64,000 nt of DNA from Gemmatimonadaceae bacterium. Its GTDB lineage: Bacteria; Gemmatimonadota; Gemmatimonadetes; Gemmatimonadales; Gemmatimonadaceae. The DNA is taken from contig JABAQJ010000004.1 in NCBI GenBank assembly GCA_019186945.1, positions 124,001 through 188,000 on the forward strand, in the 5' to 3' direction. Under the pieces are notes generated by a model that saw only the letters and a list, made by a program, of their open reading frames with translations, did no database searches and was not told the DNA's origin. Positions 53,023 through 62,424 of the stretch are shown here, piece after piece. Numbering within the stretch: the first letter of the stretch is position 1; each line of letters begins with the position of its first letter. Both the position numbers and the translations under genes were made by a program.

Positions 53023-53772
53023 GTGCCAGACCGCCTCCTCCACGTGGCCCGGCTCGGATGCGTCCCCTATGGTGACGCGCTCGCCCTGCAACGAGAAGTC
53101 GCCGGCCGGGTCATCGCACGGGAGATCGAGGGCGATGTGCTGCTCCTCCTGGAACATCCTCCGGTCGTCACGTTGGGCAGGTCGTCGAAGCTGGCACATC
53201 TCGTCGCATCACGCGAACTCCTCTCGGCGCGCGGCGTGGAGCTGTTCGAGGTCGAGCGCGGAGGAGACGTGACGTTTCACGGACCGGGCCAACTCGTTGG
53301 CTACCCGATCCTCGACCTCAAGGCTGCCCCTCACAGGCGCGATCTGCACTGGTACCTCAGATCGGTCGAGGAAGCGCTCATACTGGCCCTGAGGTCTGTC
53401 GGCATCCAGGGTAACCGGAGTGCCGGGCACACGGGCGTCTGGGTGGGGGCTAACGGTGGCGCACCCGATGCTCGCGGCGCGAACACGTCACGCAAGATCG
53501 CTTCGATCGGGGTACATGCGCGCGACTGGGTGACATGGCACGGATTCGCAATCAACGTCACCACGGAGTTGTCATACTTCGACCTGATCGTCCCCTGCGG
53601 CATCCAGGGAGTCACCATGACTTCGATCGCCCGAGAACGTCCGGACCAGCGCGCCGACGTAGGGTCGTTCCTCCTGCACGTCATCGAAGGCTTCGCAGAC
53701 ACGTTCAGCCTGAGCTGGACCAGCAACAACGACCTGGCACTCGATCGCTTGGGCACGTCCGCGCCGCGATAG
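53023..53772 (+). CDS. lipB: Octanoyltransferase LipB
   Basis: A 249-residue octanoyl-ACP:protein transferase, first step of lipoate synthesis. GDVLLLLEHPPVVTLGRSSK, then ERGGDVTFHGPGQLVGYPILDL, the catalytic Lys 158 in RKIASIGVHA and Cys 192 in VPCGIQGVTMTS are all present. GTG start at 53023, 4 nt after lpdA, so translation is probably coupled. A strong hairpin terminator follows. With the LipM-like protein near 28.4 kb, two octanoyl-transfer candidates exist in this window. Confidence 0.95.
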   Translation: MPDRLLHVARLGCVPYGDALALQREVAGRVIAREIEGDVLLLLEHPPVVTLGRSSKLAHLVASRELLSARGVELFEVERGGDVTFHGPGQLVGYPILDLKAAPHRRDLHWYLRSVEEALILALRSVGIQGNRSAGHTGVWVGANGGAPDARGANTSRKIASIGVHARDWVTWHGFAINVTTELSYFDLIVPCGIQGVTMTSIARERPDQRADVGSFLLHVIEGFADTFSLSWTSNNDLALDRLGTSAPR

Positions 53773-53826
53773 CGGCCCGCTGAGCCAAGGGCGCTTCCGA
53801 AGCCGTTCCGGACCGCACGGAACAGA

Positions 53827-53859
53827 CCGGGGCGGCGCACCAACTGTGCGCCGCCCCGG
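53827..53859. terminator. Bidirectional terminator after lipB
   Basis: CCGGGGCGGCGCAC and GTGCGCCGCCCCGG form a 14-bp stem with a 5-nt loop, followed by AAATTCTC. It lies between lipB and the convergent lipoprotein gene. Confidence 0.7.
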
Positions 53860-53876
53860 AAATTCTCGACGAGCGC

Positions 53877-54299
53877 TCAGTAACTGTTGATTGGAATGCC
53901 GTAGAACTTCGCAACGGTCTCCGCGTTCGCCTTCCCAACGCCACGCACCTTCCCGTCGATCAGGACCACTGGGATTACCTCGTTCTCCGGGATCGTGTCC
54001 TTCATCTTCCACTTCTCGTTGCTCGGGGAGTAGTAGACGAACTCGATCAAGCGCCCGGAAACGACGTATCGAGTTCTGCGCCACACGTTATGTAGCGTGT
54101 CGGCCTCGATCCCGCCAGCACTATCGATCACCGCGGGCTTGCCATCGCTTGCGCCAAGCAGCTTGAACGCCGAGTCCTGGTCGATGCCGACCGTGATCTC
54201 GCGGGTCCTGGCGTCGCCTTCCGTGCATGCAGCCGCAACGATAGCGGATGAAAACACTACGGCTAGAGTCAGTGCGCTCCGTGCAGCTCCTGATTTCAT
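53877..54299 (-). CDS. Small putative lipoprotein, SmpA/OmlA-like or DUF3192-like
   Basis: A 140-residue protein with a signal peptide of the lipoprotein kind (KSGAARSALTLAVVFSSAIVAAAC), Cys 25 being the lipid anchor. The mature part has a short acidic start then DSAFKLLGASDGKPAVI and VVSGRLIEFVYYSPSNE, the layout of SmpA/OmlA-like or DUF3192-type domains. The 280-nt stretch upstream carries a small 7-bp hairpin at 54344-54361 (AGACGGA/TCCGTCT). Function unknown; it could be a Bam-complex lipoprotein homologue, but homology is not firm. Confidence 0.6.
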   Translation of the reverse strand: MKSGAARSALTLAVVFSSAIVAAACTEGDARTREITVGIDQDSAFKLLGASDGKPAVIDSAGGIEADTLHNVWRRTRYVVSGRLIEFVYYSPSNEKWKMKDTIPENEVIPVVLIDGKVRGVGKANAETVAKFYGIPINSY

Positions 54300-54510
54300 T
54301 CCCTTGCTTCTCCCATACAGGTTCTCGATCGCCGTTGCATGCCAGACGGAGCTTTCCGTCTAACAAGCGGAATCTACCTTCCGACAGCGCCGGCACCAAT
54401 GCGTACGCTCTCGATCGCCTCGTGTTCCGCCGACGTTTGGCCGGCCTACCGATGCAGACCACAGCGACGGTGCGTCAGTCACAACTCCTCAACCGATAGC
54501 AGCTGACGGT

Positions 54511-54554
54511 GAGAAACCAAACGGCCCCGCTTGCGCGGGGCCGTTTGGTTTCTC
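54511..54554. terminator. Very strong bidirectional terminator
   Basis: A perfect 20-bp stem (54511-54530 with 54535-54554) with a TTGC loop. The stem itself carries an A-rich 5' side (GAGAAACCAAACGG) and T-rich 3' side (CCGTTTGGTTTCTC), so it works as an intrinsic terminator in both directions. It ends 26 nt past the stop of the large lipoprotein gene. Confidence 0.8.
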
Positions 54555-54579
54555 CGTACTCCCTTCTCGATTCAGCTGG

Positions 54580-57500
54580 TTACGGCTGGACCGTGGAGAA
54601 GAGACCGAAGCCGCTGCCGTTCACGCCCAACGCGCGGTACTGCGAGAACACCGGCGGTGTGGCGGGGATGCTCGTGAACGAGAACACCCAGTAGCGCTCC
54701 AGGCCGTTGTCGGTGCCGTTGACAGTGCCACCGCCATCGACGCAAGCCTGCGGTCCAACGTTCGGCACGATCGGTGAAGGCACCGTGCAGCGCTGGATGA
54801 ATACCCACTCGCTCGCCGCATTGAGCCCGTAGAGCTCGACGCGGGTGAACAGCGGGAGCGTAACGCTAAGCGGCTGAACGGCGCGGAAGTTACGCGTCGA
54901 ACCCGTACCGCCATCCGCACGGAAGTTGACGCCGCTGGTGACGCACAGTCCACCAGGAGCACCACCACCCGTCGGGCAGCCCGGCGGCAGAGCCGAGTAG
55001 CCCACGGTGTACAGCCCCGGCGCATCAACGGAGTTCGGAAGAATGACGTGCATGTATTCCGCCGAAACACCGGTGGCTGCACCCGCCGTCGCGTTGTAGC
55101 TCCACGAGCCGAAGACGTCACGGACCTGTGCATACAGGTTCGTCGGCTTGGTCGCTGGAACGTCGAGGGCCGAGATCGGGTCGCCGTTGACCGTGCAGCT
55201 GGCCGTCGGCGAAGCAGCACCGAGGCAGGTCTCCTGCACGTTCAGCGTGAACTTGTCGAGCGAGAGCGTGGTCACGTTCGGATCGACGATGGAGTTGTCG
55301 AACCGGAGCGCGATCGGGGAGAAGAACCCGTAGTGGTTCGTACCCGACGCCGGGCCTGAGACGAACGGACCGAGGCCAGCGGGCATGCCGTTATTCGATC
55401 CCATGAAGTTCGTGGACAACGCGTACGACCAGACCAGGCCGTTCGCCGCCGTCGCAGCAGCGTCACCCTGCGTGACGTTCGGGTACAGCGCACGCAGGCG
55501 AGCATCGATGACTTCGACGTCATCCTGCGAACCGAGCGACCACGTGGCCGGCGCATTACCCACATAGTGGGCAAACGGGCTGAGACCCGTCACGAGCGGC
55601 TGACCCGGATCATACGCCAGGTTACGGCGGATGCTCACGTTGTGGTTGGGCGCCGAACTCGTGGAGGCCGCCCAGAAGTCAGGACCACCCGTGGACAACT
55701 CGGCCGAAACGTTACCGGCGCGGTCGACCGCGGAGTAAGACGTCGTGTAGTAGCCCGGCGCAGGAGCGATCGGAACCACTACGCCATCCGTGCAAGTGAT
55801 GTGGATCTGCGGGCCAGGACGATAGCCGTCGATGTACGAAGCTCCGAAGGCACCGGCCGGGTTTGAGCATGCCGTGGCACTGACCGTACCCGTTGCACCA
55901 CCCTGCTCGAAGATGCTCTGCAGCACGACCGCACGGGAGAGCCCGGAGCGGTTGTCGAGCGCCTCAGCGCGGATGGAGTCGCCGACACCAGCGGCCGGAA
56001 TCGCCTGAATGGCGTTGTAGGTCGTGGAGTCGAGAACCGTACCCGAGCCGCCGCCAGTGTAGATCGACGGGAAGTCGGACGGAGCACCAGCCTGACCGGG
56101 ATTCGAGCTGTAGCGAATCGCCGGAGCGGTCTGGTCGTCGCCGAACGCGTGCGTCACCACAGAGTTCGACGCGTTGGCGAGCAGGTCGGTCGCGGACGCA
56201 ATGGCGTTGTAGCCGTCGCAACCGGCGCCGACGCAGTTCTGGTTCGTTTCAGGCAGGTCTGCCCCGGTGGTGATCGGCGTGGGGAACGTCGTGGAAGAAC
56301 CGCCCTGTGCCGACGCGAACGCGGCCCAGGAGCTTTCCAGCGGACCAACGCCCAAGTCCGAAACCTTTACGCCACTCGGCATGAAGGGCCAGGTCGCATT
56401 GACCCAGTAGTACGACGGGTTTTCCCAACCGCCAACCTGCGGCGGGGCTACGCCGTTCGGACCAACGTAGTCGAGACGCAGCGAGTCCGGCGTGGCGCCG
56501 AAGACGGTGCTGTTGGCGATCAAGGTCGTGTTCGGGTTCGCCGGTGGCGGCAGCAGCGAAGGCGTGCCAACCAGCGTGAACGGGTTGTTGGTGCCGTCGA
56601 TCGCGGCCGTGATCACAATGTTGTCGCGAATGACCGACCCGTTCTCGTAACCGCACCCGGTCTGACCGGAGGTGCCGTAAGTCTGCGTGAACGGCAGGGC
56701 GGTCTGTGTGACGAGACCGCAGGTGCCGGCGCCGCCAACAGAGGGCGAGCCGACTGTCCACGTGACCGTAGAAATGCAACCCGTGCCGTCGCCGAGCTGG
56801 TTCGAGCAGCGGTTGAGCGCCGAGCCGGAGGCGAACGAGGGGTTGTTGTTGTACATGACGGCGTAGATCTCGGCCGTCGTCACGTCAGCTGCATCCGGGC
56901 CGCCCCAGTAGGTGGCGCCCGCATTGGCAACCGTGCTGACCGCCGAACGGGCCGGCTTCGCGATATCGGCCGCCCAACCGTCCAGGTTGTTCAGGACGAG
57001 CTGGTACGGAGCGGCGCAGGTCGGGTCGCCCGGAGACGTCGAGCAGTTCACCGCGCTACCGGCGGTGGTGCCCTTCGGGAAGACCTGGGCCATGATCGTG
57101 GTCTGACCGTTCCAGTAGTCGACATCAGCCGTGCCGGCCGCGGCGTTCTTCTCGAAGCTGGCGGTGTTGATGGACAGCGTGAGAATACCGGCTGCTGGGA
57201 CCGCGGCGCCGAAGTTCTGCTTCGCGGCGCGCTTGAACTCCGTGCCGCCACCAACCTTGGGCTGCTGGATGCTGACGACGACCGAGTCGATCGCCAAGCC
57301 ATTCGGCTGGAAGTTCAGGTTGACGTCGATCTGACCAGCAACGTTGCTGATCTGGACCGGCACGCCACCGGCCGTGATGCTGTTGATGGAGATCTGCGGA
57401 ACGATGACCGTAACCGCGATCGTTGCCTGGATCGAGACCGTCTGCAGGTTCGTGCCCGAACCAGTCGCGGTCACCGTAACGACGCACGAGCCGCTGCCGA

Positions 57501-58341
57501 CCGTCGTGATGGTCGTGGCACCGGTCTGCGGATCCGTCGAAGCACTGGCGACGCCCGGGCATCCCGAGGCCGCGCTCGCAGCGTTGTTGCTGAAGGCAAC
57601 CGTCGCACCCGGAGCAGCCGCCACAACCGCCGTCACCTGGCGCGAATCACCGGACCCGAGGGTCACCGTGTTCGGCGTCAGCGTCAGCGCGGTGATCGCC
57701 GCCGACTGCGCGGTGACCGTGAGGGCCAGCGAGGCCGACTTGGTGGGATCCGCATCGGACGTCGCCGTGATGACGACTGTACCGACCGAAACCGCATTGA
57801 TCGTGATCGGGTCGCTCGTTGCCGCCGATGTGGAAACCGTGGCGATCGAGGTGTTGGATGACGACCACTTCACCGCGGCGCTTACGCCTGCATCGCGGTT
57901 CACAGTGGCCGTTGCGGTCAGCGAAGTCCCTGCTACCGCGCTGGCAGCGTTCGGCGTCACGGAAATGCTCTGGACGCCCGGAGCAACGACCGTCACGGTA
58001 CCGGAACCAAAGACCGACGTGTTCGCGGCCGAGGTGGCCTTGACCGACGTCGAGCCGACTGCCTTACCGGTGACGACGCCGTTCGCGTCGACAGTGGCAA
58101 CGGTGGGGTTCACCGTGGACCACGTCACGCTCGTGTTGGCCACCGTACCATTGGTCTGAACGGACGCGCTGAACGCCGACGTCTCGTTGACCTTGATCGT
58201 CACTGCCCCCGGGGCCACGGTAACTCCCGTGACCGTCGGCGTCGGCGGCGGCGTTGGTGGTGTGACCGTGACGTCATCACCGCAAGCAGCGAGGCCAATG
58301 ACCGCGCCGAGTGCGAGTAACGACCTAGTCAGTTTTTGCAT
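54580..58341 (-). CDS. Large lipoprotein with three Big2-type Ig domains
   Basis: A 1253-residue protein with lipobox LAAC (Cys 20), then a Pro/Thr-rich linker and three Big2-type Ig domains at about residues 37-118, 122-215 and 218-315 (landmarks VTWSTVNPTVATVDANGVV, VKWSSSNTSIATVS, and QVTAVVAAAPG). The remaining 900 residues, rich in Gly, Asn, Ser and Thr, form an unrecognised secreted domain with scattered Cys that could make disulphides. Start ATG 58341 has GGGGGA upstream, tandem promoters (58556-58611) and a 200-nt leader, which suggests high expression. Surface or adhesion role is inferred only from the Ig domains. Confidence 0.7.
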   Translation of the reverse strand: MQKLTRSLLALGAVIGLAACGDDVTVTPPTPPPTPTVTGVTVAPGAVTIKVNETSAFSASVQTNGTVANTSVTWSTVNPTVATVDANGVVTGKAVGSTSVKATSAANTSVFGSGTVTVVAPGVQSISVTPNAASAVAGTSLTATATVNRDAGVSAAVKWSSSNTSIATVSTSAATSDPITINAVSVGTVVITATSDADPTKSASLALTVTAQSAAITALTLTPNTVTLGSGDSRQVTAVVAAAPGATVAFSNNAASAASGCPGVASASTDPQTGATTITTVGSGSCVVTVTATGSGTNLQTVSIQATIAVTVIVPQISINSITAGGVPVQISNVAGQIDVNLNFQPNGLAIDSVVVSIQQPKVGGGTEFKRAAKQNFGAAVPAAGILTLSINTASFEKNAAAGTADVDYWNGQTTIMAQVFPKGTTAGSAVNCSTSPGDPTCAAPYQLVLNNLDGWAADIAKPARSAVSTVANAGATYWGGPDAADVTTAEIYAVMYNNNPSFASGSALNRCSNQLGDGTGCISTVTWTVGSPSVGGAGTCGLVTQTALPFTQTYGTSGQTGCGYENGSVIRDNIVITAAIDGTNNPFTLVGTPSLLPPPANPNTTLIANSTVFGATPDSLRLDYVGPNGVAPPQVGGWENPSYYWVNATWPFMPSGVKVSDLGVGPLESSWAAFASAQGGSSTTFPTPITTGADLPETNQNCVGAGCDGYNAIASATDLLANASNSVVTHAFGDDQTAPAIRYSSNPGQAGAPSDFPSIYTGGGSGTVLDSTTYNAIQAIPAAGVGDSIRAEALDNRSGLSRAVVLQSIFEQGGATGTVSATACSNPAGAFGASYIDGYRPGPQIHITCTDGVVVPIAPAPGYYTTSYSAVDRAGNVSAELSTGGPDFWAASTSSAPNHNVSIRRNLAYDPGQPLVTGLSPFAHYVGNAPATWSLGSQDDVEVIDARLRALYPNVTQGDAAATAANGLVWSYALSTNFMGSNNGMPAGLGPFVSGPASGTNHYGFFSPIALRFDNSIVDPNVTTLSLDKFTLNVQETCLGAASPTASCTVNGDPISALDVPATKPTNLYAQVRDVFGSWSYNATAGAATGVSAEYMHVILPNSVDAPGLYTVGYSALPPGCPTGGGAPGGLCVTSGVNFRADGGTGSTRNFRAVQPLSVTLPLFTRVELYGLNAASEWVFIQRCTVPSPIVPNVGPQACVDGGGTVNGTDNGLERYWVFSFTSIPATPPVFSQYRALGVNGSGFGLFSTVQP

Positions 58342-58792
58342 TCGTTTCCCCCTTCAACAGGTGAAGTTTGAATCCTGCCTGAACCCTTCTGTACAGCCCT
58401 GCGACTGAGACTGCCTTACCTCTTGTCTGGCGCCTCCAACTGTCTCACGCCCACGAAAGCGCCGACAAAGAACGCAATGCGGCCTTTGTCTCACGACAGC
58501 AGACCCCACCTCGCTCAGAGCCGTCACTTTTCCGCGAACTGCATGTCCCCGAGCCACATAACCGCTGGTCGAAGAGCCGGTCAAACTACCGCTCAAGTGA
58601 CTATCGGTCAAGCTGACTCGCGCTTCGACGACCAGGAGACGTCAGGGTAACCGCCATGCTGGTTAGGCACGGCCGCGCCTTGTGATCCAGCCCACATTCT
58701 TCATCCCAGCCCGACGACTGACCGAAGAGCGAAGAAAAACCGGCATGCCGACGCCGATTCCTTATATTCCCCTCCGCATTCAGCCGAACCAC
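58342..58792. other. Gene-free stretch upstream of the helicase gene
   Basis: About 450 nt between two divergent genes. Apart from the tandem promoters, it holds a possible -10 box TATATT at 58763-58768, about 25 nt before the helicase ATG, and GGTTAGGC at 58661, one base off the dispersed octamer. No small gene is convincing. Confidence 0.4.
58556..58611 (-). promoter_or_regulatory. Two overlapping tandem sigma-70-type promoters of the large lipoprotein gene
   Basis: On the minus strand, P1 is TTGACC (58611-58606), 17 bp, TAGTTT (58588-58583); P2 is TTGACC (58584-58579), 17 bp, TTATGT (58561-58556). The -10 of P1 overlaps the -35 of P2. Both -35 boxes differ from consensus by one base. Start sites would lie roughly 200 nt before the ATG at 58341. 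Confidence 0.5.
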
Positions 58793-60901
58793 ATGCCAGA
58801 ACCCGCCCCCACCCAAGCCTTGCTCTACAGCCGGTCAACGGCAGCGCCGGCGGGCTCCCGCAACCTCCTGGCTGAACTCAATCCGGAGCAGGCTGCCGCT
58901 GCCTCGTTCTCCGACGGCCCTCTCCTGGTCGTGGCCGGCGCCGGCACAGGCAAGACGCGAACTCTCATCTATAGAGTCGCGCACCTCCTCGACCGAGGCG
59001 TCCCGCCCGAGCGCCTTCTCCTCCTGACGTTCACCCGTCGTGCCGCCCAGGAGATGCTCGGCCGCGCCGAGCGCCTGGTCGGAAGCCGGAGCCGCCAAGT
59101 CCACGGCGGGACGTTCCACGGAACGGCCCACCGGCTGCTGCGGCGCTTCGGTCACCTCGCCGGCCTCCCGTCCGACTTCACGATCATGGACCAGGGAGAC
59201 GCCGAGGATCTGTTGCAGCTCTCGCGCGCGCAGCTCGGCCTTGCCGAGACGAAAAAGCGCCGGTTCCCGAAGAAGGAAACGCTTCACTACATCTACTCGC
59301 GTCACGTCAACACGGACATCGCGTTGGCCGACATCGTCGCCGACGAGTTCCCCCAGTTTGCAGACGAGCTGCCGCAGATCGAGCGCGTCCTCGCCGACTA
59401 CACGCGGCGCAAGGCCGAGCGGAACCTCGTCGATTACGACGATCTGCTGCTGTTCTGGGATGCGATGGTGGGGATAGATTCGCCGGTGGCGGATCGTATC
59501 GCCAGCCAGTACGACCACCTGCTGGTCGACGAGTATCAGGACACGAATGCGCTGCAGGCGCGAATCCTCCGGGGCATGTGCCGCCGCCACCGGAACCTGA
59601 CGGTCGTCGGCGATGATGCCCAGAGCATTTACGCATTCCGCGGCGCATCGCACCGAAACATCCTCGAGTTCCCTTCACGGTTCCCAGGCACGACGATCGT
59701 CACGCTCGAACAGAACTACCGTTCGACGCAACCGATACTCGACGTGACCAACACGTTGATCTCGCGTGCGACCGAGCGATTCACGAAGAACCTGTGGACG
59801 CGGCGTGAGGGAGGAGAGCGTCCCTGGCTGGTGACGACACAGGAGGAGCAGCACCAAACGCGCTTCGTCGTCGAGCGGATTCTGGAACTGCACGAGGAGG
59901 GAACGCCACTTCGCGAGATCGCGGTCCTGTTCCGCGCCGGCTACATGTCCGCCGACCTGGAGATTGAGCTAACGAATCGCAGGATTCCGTTCGAGAAGTG
60001 GGGCGGGCTCAAGTTCCTGGAAGCGGCGCATATCAAAGACGTACTGGCGTTCCTGCGGATCCTGGAGAACCCGCGCGACGAGGTCAGTTGGTACCGCATC
60101 CTGTTGCTGCTGCCGGGAATCGGCGATGCCACGGCGCGTTCGGCGATCGCCGCCATGGCCGACCTGGCATGGCATTCCACGGCCTTCGGCAGGTTCGTGC
60201 CTCCACCACGGGCGCGTCCGGCGCATGCGGCGCTGGTCGCCTTGCTGGATCAGATGCGGAATGCCTCGGAGATCACCGGCGCGGTCACCAGCGATATCGC
60301 CCGCGTCCGGGTTCTCTACGACGATGTGCTGCGGCAGAAGTACGACCGCGTCGAGCCGCGGCTCGCGGACCTGGATCAGCTCCAGACCATCGCCAGCGGC
60401 TATCCGTCGCGGTCAGCGTTCCTGTCCTCGCTCGCCCTGGAACCGCCGCAAGGGACGCAGGATCTTGCCGGCGCTGCCACCGACGAACAGGATGCTCTGG
60501 TCCTGAGCACGGTGCACTCGGCGAAAGGGAAGGAATGGGATGCGGTATTCCTGATCTGGGCGGTCGACGGGTGGTTCCCACTCGCGCGTTCGTTAGGTAC
60601 CGAAGGCGAGATCGAAGAAGAGCGCCGCCTGATGTACGTTGCTCTGACGCGCGCGCGGAACCGGCTGGCGGTCACCTACCCGCTGAACAGCTACGCGACG
60701 CGGCGCAGCGCCGACTACGTCATCGACCAGCTGTCGCGTTTCCTCGACCGCGGCGTGCGCGACCTGATGGACACGGTGGTGCTGAAGCCCGAGCAGGCGC
60801 AACACGGGGCGACTGCGCCCGAGCCGGTGCCCGCAATCGATTTGCGCGCCATGATGCAAAGGCGATTCGGCTCACCCGACCGAGATTCGCCGTCCCACTG
60901 A
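58793..60901 (+). CDS. UvrD/PcrA-like superfamily-1 DNA helicase
   Basis: A 702-residue SF1A helicase. Walker A is AGAGTGKT (Lys 54) in motif I, LLTFTRRAAQEML is motif Ia, GTFHGTAHRLLRR motif Ib, LLVDEYQDTNALQ motif II, VVGDDAQSIYAFRGA motif III, LEQNYRST motif IV, LSTVHSAKGKEWDAVFL motif V, and RLMYVALTRARNRL motif VI. It unwinds DNA in excision repair, mismatch repair or replication restart. At about 700 residues it matches PcrA/UvrD in length. ATG at 58793 fits family N-termini. It contains one CGTTAGGT octamer just before motif VI. Confidence 0.92.
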   Translation: MPEPAPTQALLYSRSTAAPAGSRNLLAELNPEQAAAASFSDGPLLVVAGAGTGKTRTLIYRVAHLLDRGVPPERLLLLTFTRRAAQEMLGRAERLVGSRSRQVHGGTFHGTAHRLLRRFGHLAGLPSDFTIMDQGDAEDLLQLSRAQLGLAETKKRRFPKKETLHYIYSRHVNTDIALADIVADEFPQFADELPQIERVLADYTRRKAERNLVDYDDLLLFWDAMVGIDSPVADRIASQYDHLLVDEYQDTNALQARILRGMCRRHRNLTVVGDDAQSIYAFRGASHRNILEFPSRFPGTTIVTLEQNYRSTQPILDVTNTLISRATERFTKNLWTRREGGERPWLVTTQEEQHQTRFVVERILELHEEGTPLREIAVLFRAGYMSADLEIELTNRRIPFEKWGGLKFLEAAHIKDVLAFLRILENPRDEVSWYRILLLLPGIGDATARSAIAAMADLAWHSTAFGRFVPPPRARPAHAALVALLDQMRNASEITGAVTSDIARVRVLYDDVLRQKYDRVEPRLADLDQLQTIASGYPSRSAFLSSLALEPPQGTQDLAGAATDEQDALVLSTVHSAKGKEWDAVFLIWAVDGWFPLARSLGTEGEIEEERRLMYVALTRARNRLAVTYPLNSYATRRSADYVIDQLSRFLDRGVRDLMDTVVLKPEQAQHGATAPEPVPAIDLRAMMQRRFGSPDRDSPSH

Positions 60902-60933
60902 CCGACCGCAGGCGGCGCACGCCGCCACGCACG

Positions 60934-62406
60934 TTACTTCCCCGAGAACAGCTTGGCGATGAATCGGCGAATCCGCATCCTGAGCGTTGGCTCAGTGGGA
61001 TCGTGCCCCCACCTCGGCGGTTGCTGTTCCTTCACCCAGGCAGCGTAGGCACGTTGCATCCCGGCCAGAACCCGTCCGTTGGCCGACGACACGTCGCGCC
61101 GCTCGCCGATATCGGCCGCCAGATCAAACAACGCCGGGGAGCCCTTCTCCGTTACCACGAGCTTCCACTGCCCCATGCGTGCGGCGCTCGCCGACCCGAT
61201 GCGCCAGAACAGCGATGCGTGCGGCTCGCCGCGACCAGCCGTTGCCGACAGGTAGGGAAGCAGGTTGACGCCGTCGACCGACCCGGGCTCGGGCTCCCGC
61301 CCGGCCGCGGCGGTGACGGTCGGCACGATATCGAGCGCGCTGATCGGCTTCGTGTAGGTCGCCCCGGCGGTCACGTGCCCGGGCCAGCGAACGAAGAACG
61401 GCACGCGAATTCCGCCTTCGTACAGTTGCCCCTTCCGCCCCCGGAGAGGTGCGTTGCTCGCCGCCTTGAGATCGAGGTCGCCACCGTTGTCGCTGACGAA
61501 TAGCACGAGCGTGTTTGCTGCCTGCCCGGTCTCGTCCAGCGCATCGAGGACGCGCCCAACTGCATCGTCCATCGCGGCCAGCACGCCAACATACGTCCGC
61601 CGCACACCCTCTGGCACCGACTTTTCCGCCCGCGCCAGATGGGGGGGATCCGCGTACAGCGGACCGTGCATCGCACTGAACGCCAGGTAGAGGAAGAACG
61701 GTCGCCGGTCCTTCGCGCGGACGAAGCGCTCGGCCTCGATGCCAAGGACGTCCGTGAGGTAGCCGGAGTCCGGGATCACCGTGCCATTCCGCATGAGCTT
61801 CTCGCCGACGTCGAGCAGCTGGTTCCGGTCGTAGCGGTGCGACGGCCCCATGAACCCGAAGAACTCGTCGAACCCGCGTGCGTTGGGCGCCTGCTGCGAC
61901 ACGAACCCGAGATGCCACTTGCCTACCAGCCCCGTCCGATAGCCTAACGACTTCAGGCGTTCAGCGAGTGTGGGGACGTCACGCGGTATCCCGAATGTCG
62001 AATCGTCCGACCGAGGTGGGTTGAACTCGTGTCCCCACCGCTGCGGATAACGTCCGGTCAACATACCGGCGCGCGATGGCGCGCACAGCGACGACACCAT
62101 GTAGGCATCGGAAAAACGCACCCCCTGACGGGCTACCGCATCGATATTCGGGGTGCGGACATCGGTCGCACCCTGCACGCCAAGATCGGCGTAGCCGAGA
62201 TCGTCAGCTACGATCAGCAGGACGTTGGGCGGGGTGGCCGCGGGCGCTCCCGCGGCCGCCGCACGCCGTGCCGAAGGCGCACGCCGGCTCTGGGCGTGGA
62301 TCGGCGCGACGAATATCCAGACCAGCGCGATCGACGCCAGTGGCCATCGGACGGTCAGCTTCCGGCATCCCCAGCGCCTGGTACGCGGCAAATCGCAGTT
62401 AGGCAA
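60934..62406 (-). CDS. Exported sulfatase
   Basis: A 490-residue arylsulfatase-type enzyme. A signal-peptide-like stretch (WPLASIALVWIFVAPIHAQ) follows a basic, Arg-rich n-region; PPNVLLIVADDLGYADLG is the metal-binding N-terminal motif, and SSLCAPSRAGMLTGRYPQR holds Cys 108 in the C-x-P-S-R motif, converted to formylglycine by a maturase. VSDNGGDL and GKWHLGF are typical further on. Start TTG at 62406. Substrates could be sulphated polysaccharides. It is 18 nt from the next, related sulfatase. One CGTTAGGC octamer lies inside. Confidence 0.88.
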   Translation of the reverse strand: MPNCDLPRTRRWGCRKLTVRWPLASIALVWIFVAPIHAQSRRAPSARRAAAAGAPAATPPNVLLIVADDLGYADLGVQGATDVRTPNIDAVARQGVRFSDAYMVSSLCAPSRAGMLTGRYPQRWGHEFNPPRSDDSTFGIPRDVPTLAERLKSLGYRTGLVGKWHLGFVSQQAPNARGFDEFFGFMGPSHRYDRNQLLDVGEKLMRNGTVIPDSGYLTDVLGIEAERFVRAKDRRPFFLYLAFSAMHGPLYADPPHLARAEKSVPEGVRRTYVGVLAAMDDAVGRVLDALDETGQAANTLVLFVSDNGGDLDLKAASNAPLRGRKGQLYEGGIRVPFFVRWPGHVTAGATYTKPISALDIVPTVTAAAGREPEPGSVDGVNLLPYLSATAGRGEPHASLFWRIGSASAARMGQWKLVVTEKGSPALFDLAADIGERRDVSSANGRVLAGMQRAYAAWVKEQQPPRWGHDPTEPTLRMRIRRFIAKLFSGK

Positions 62407-62424
62407 GCGACCTCGCCATTGGCG

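Larger units (their letters stand above)
5657..61949. repeat. Dispersed octamer CGTTAGGY / RCCTAACG (13 copies seen)
   Basis: Copies by eye, 5' base on the plus strand: CGTTAGGY at 5657, 19738, 37862, 37990, 42198, 51393, 60591; RCCTAACG at 8423, 12435, 13556, 26073, 35790, 61942. Nine read in frame as Leu-Gly through the rare codon TTA (TTA GGY), two provide the TAG stop, one reads Pro-Asn, and one is intergenic. The span given covers all copies; the element is not continuous. Confidence 0.55.

Noticed and set aside
56149-57861. 570-residue open frame on the plus strand opposite the large Big2 lipoprotein
   Set aside because: It is antisense to a lipoprotein with signal peptide, RBS and Ig domains; its Arg/Gly/Asp-rich product has no recognisable motif and reflects GC-rich codon shadowing.
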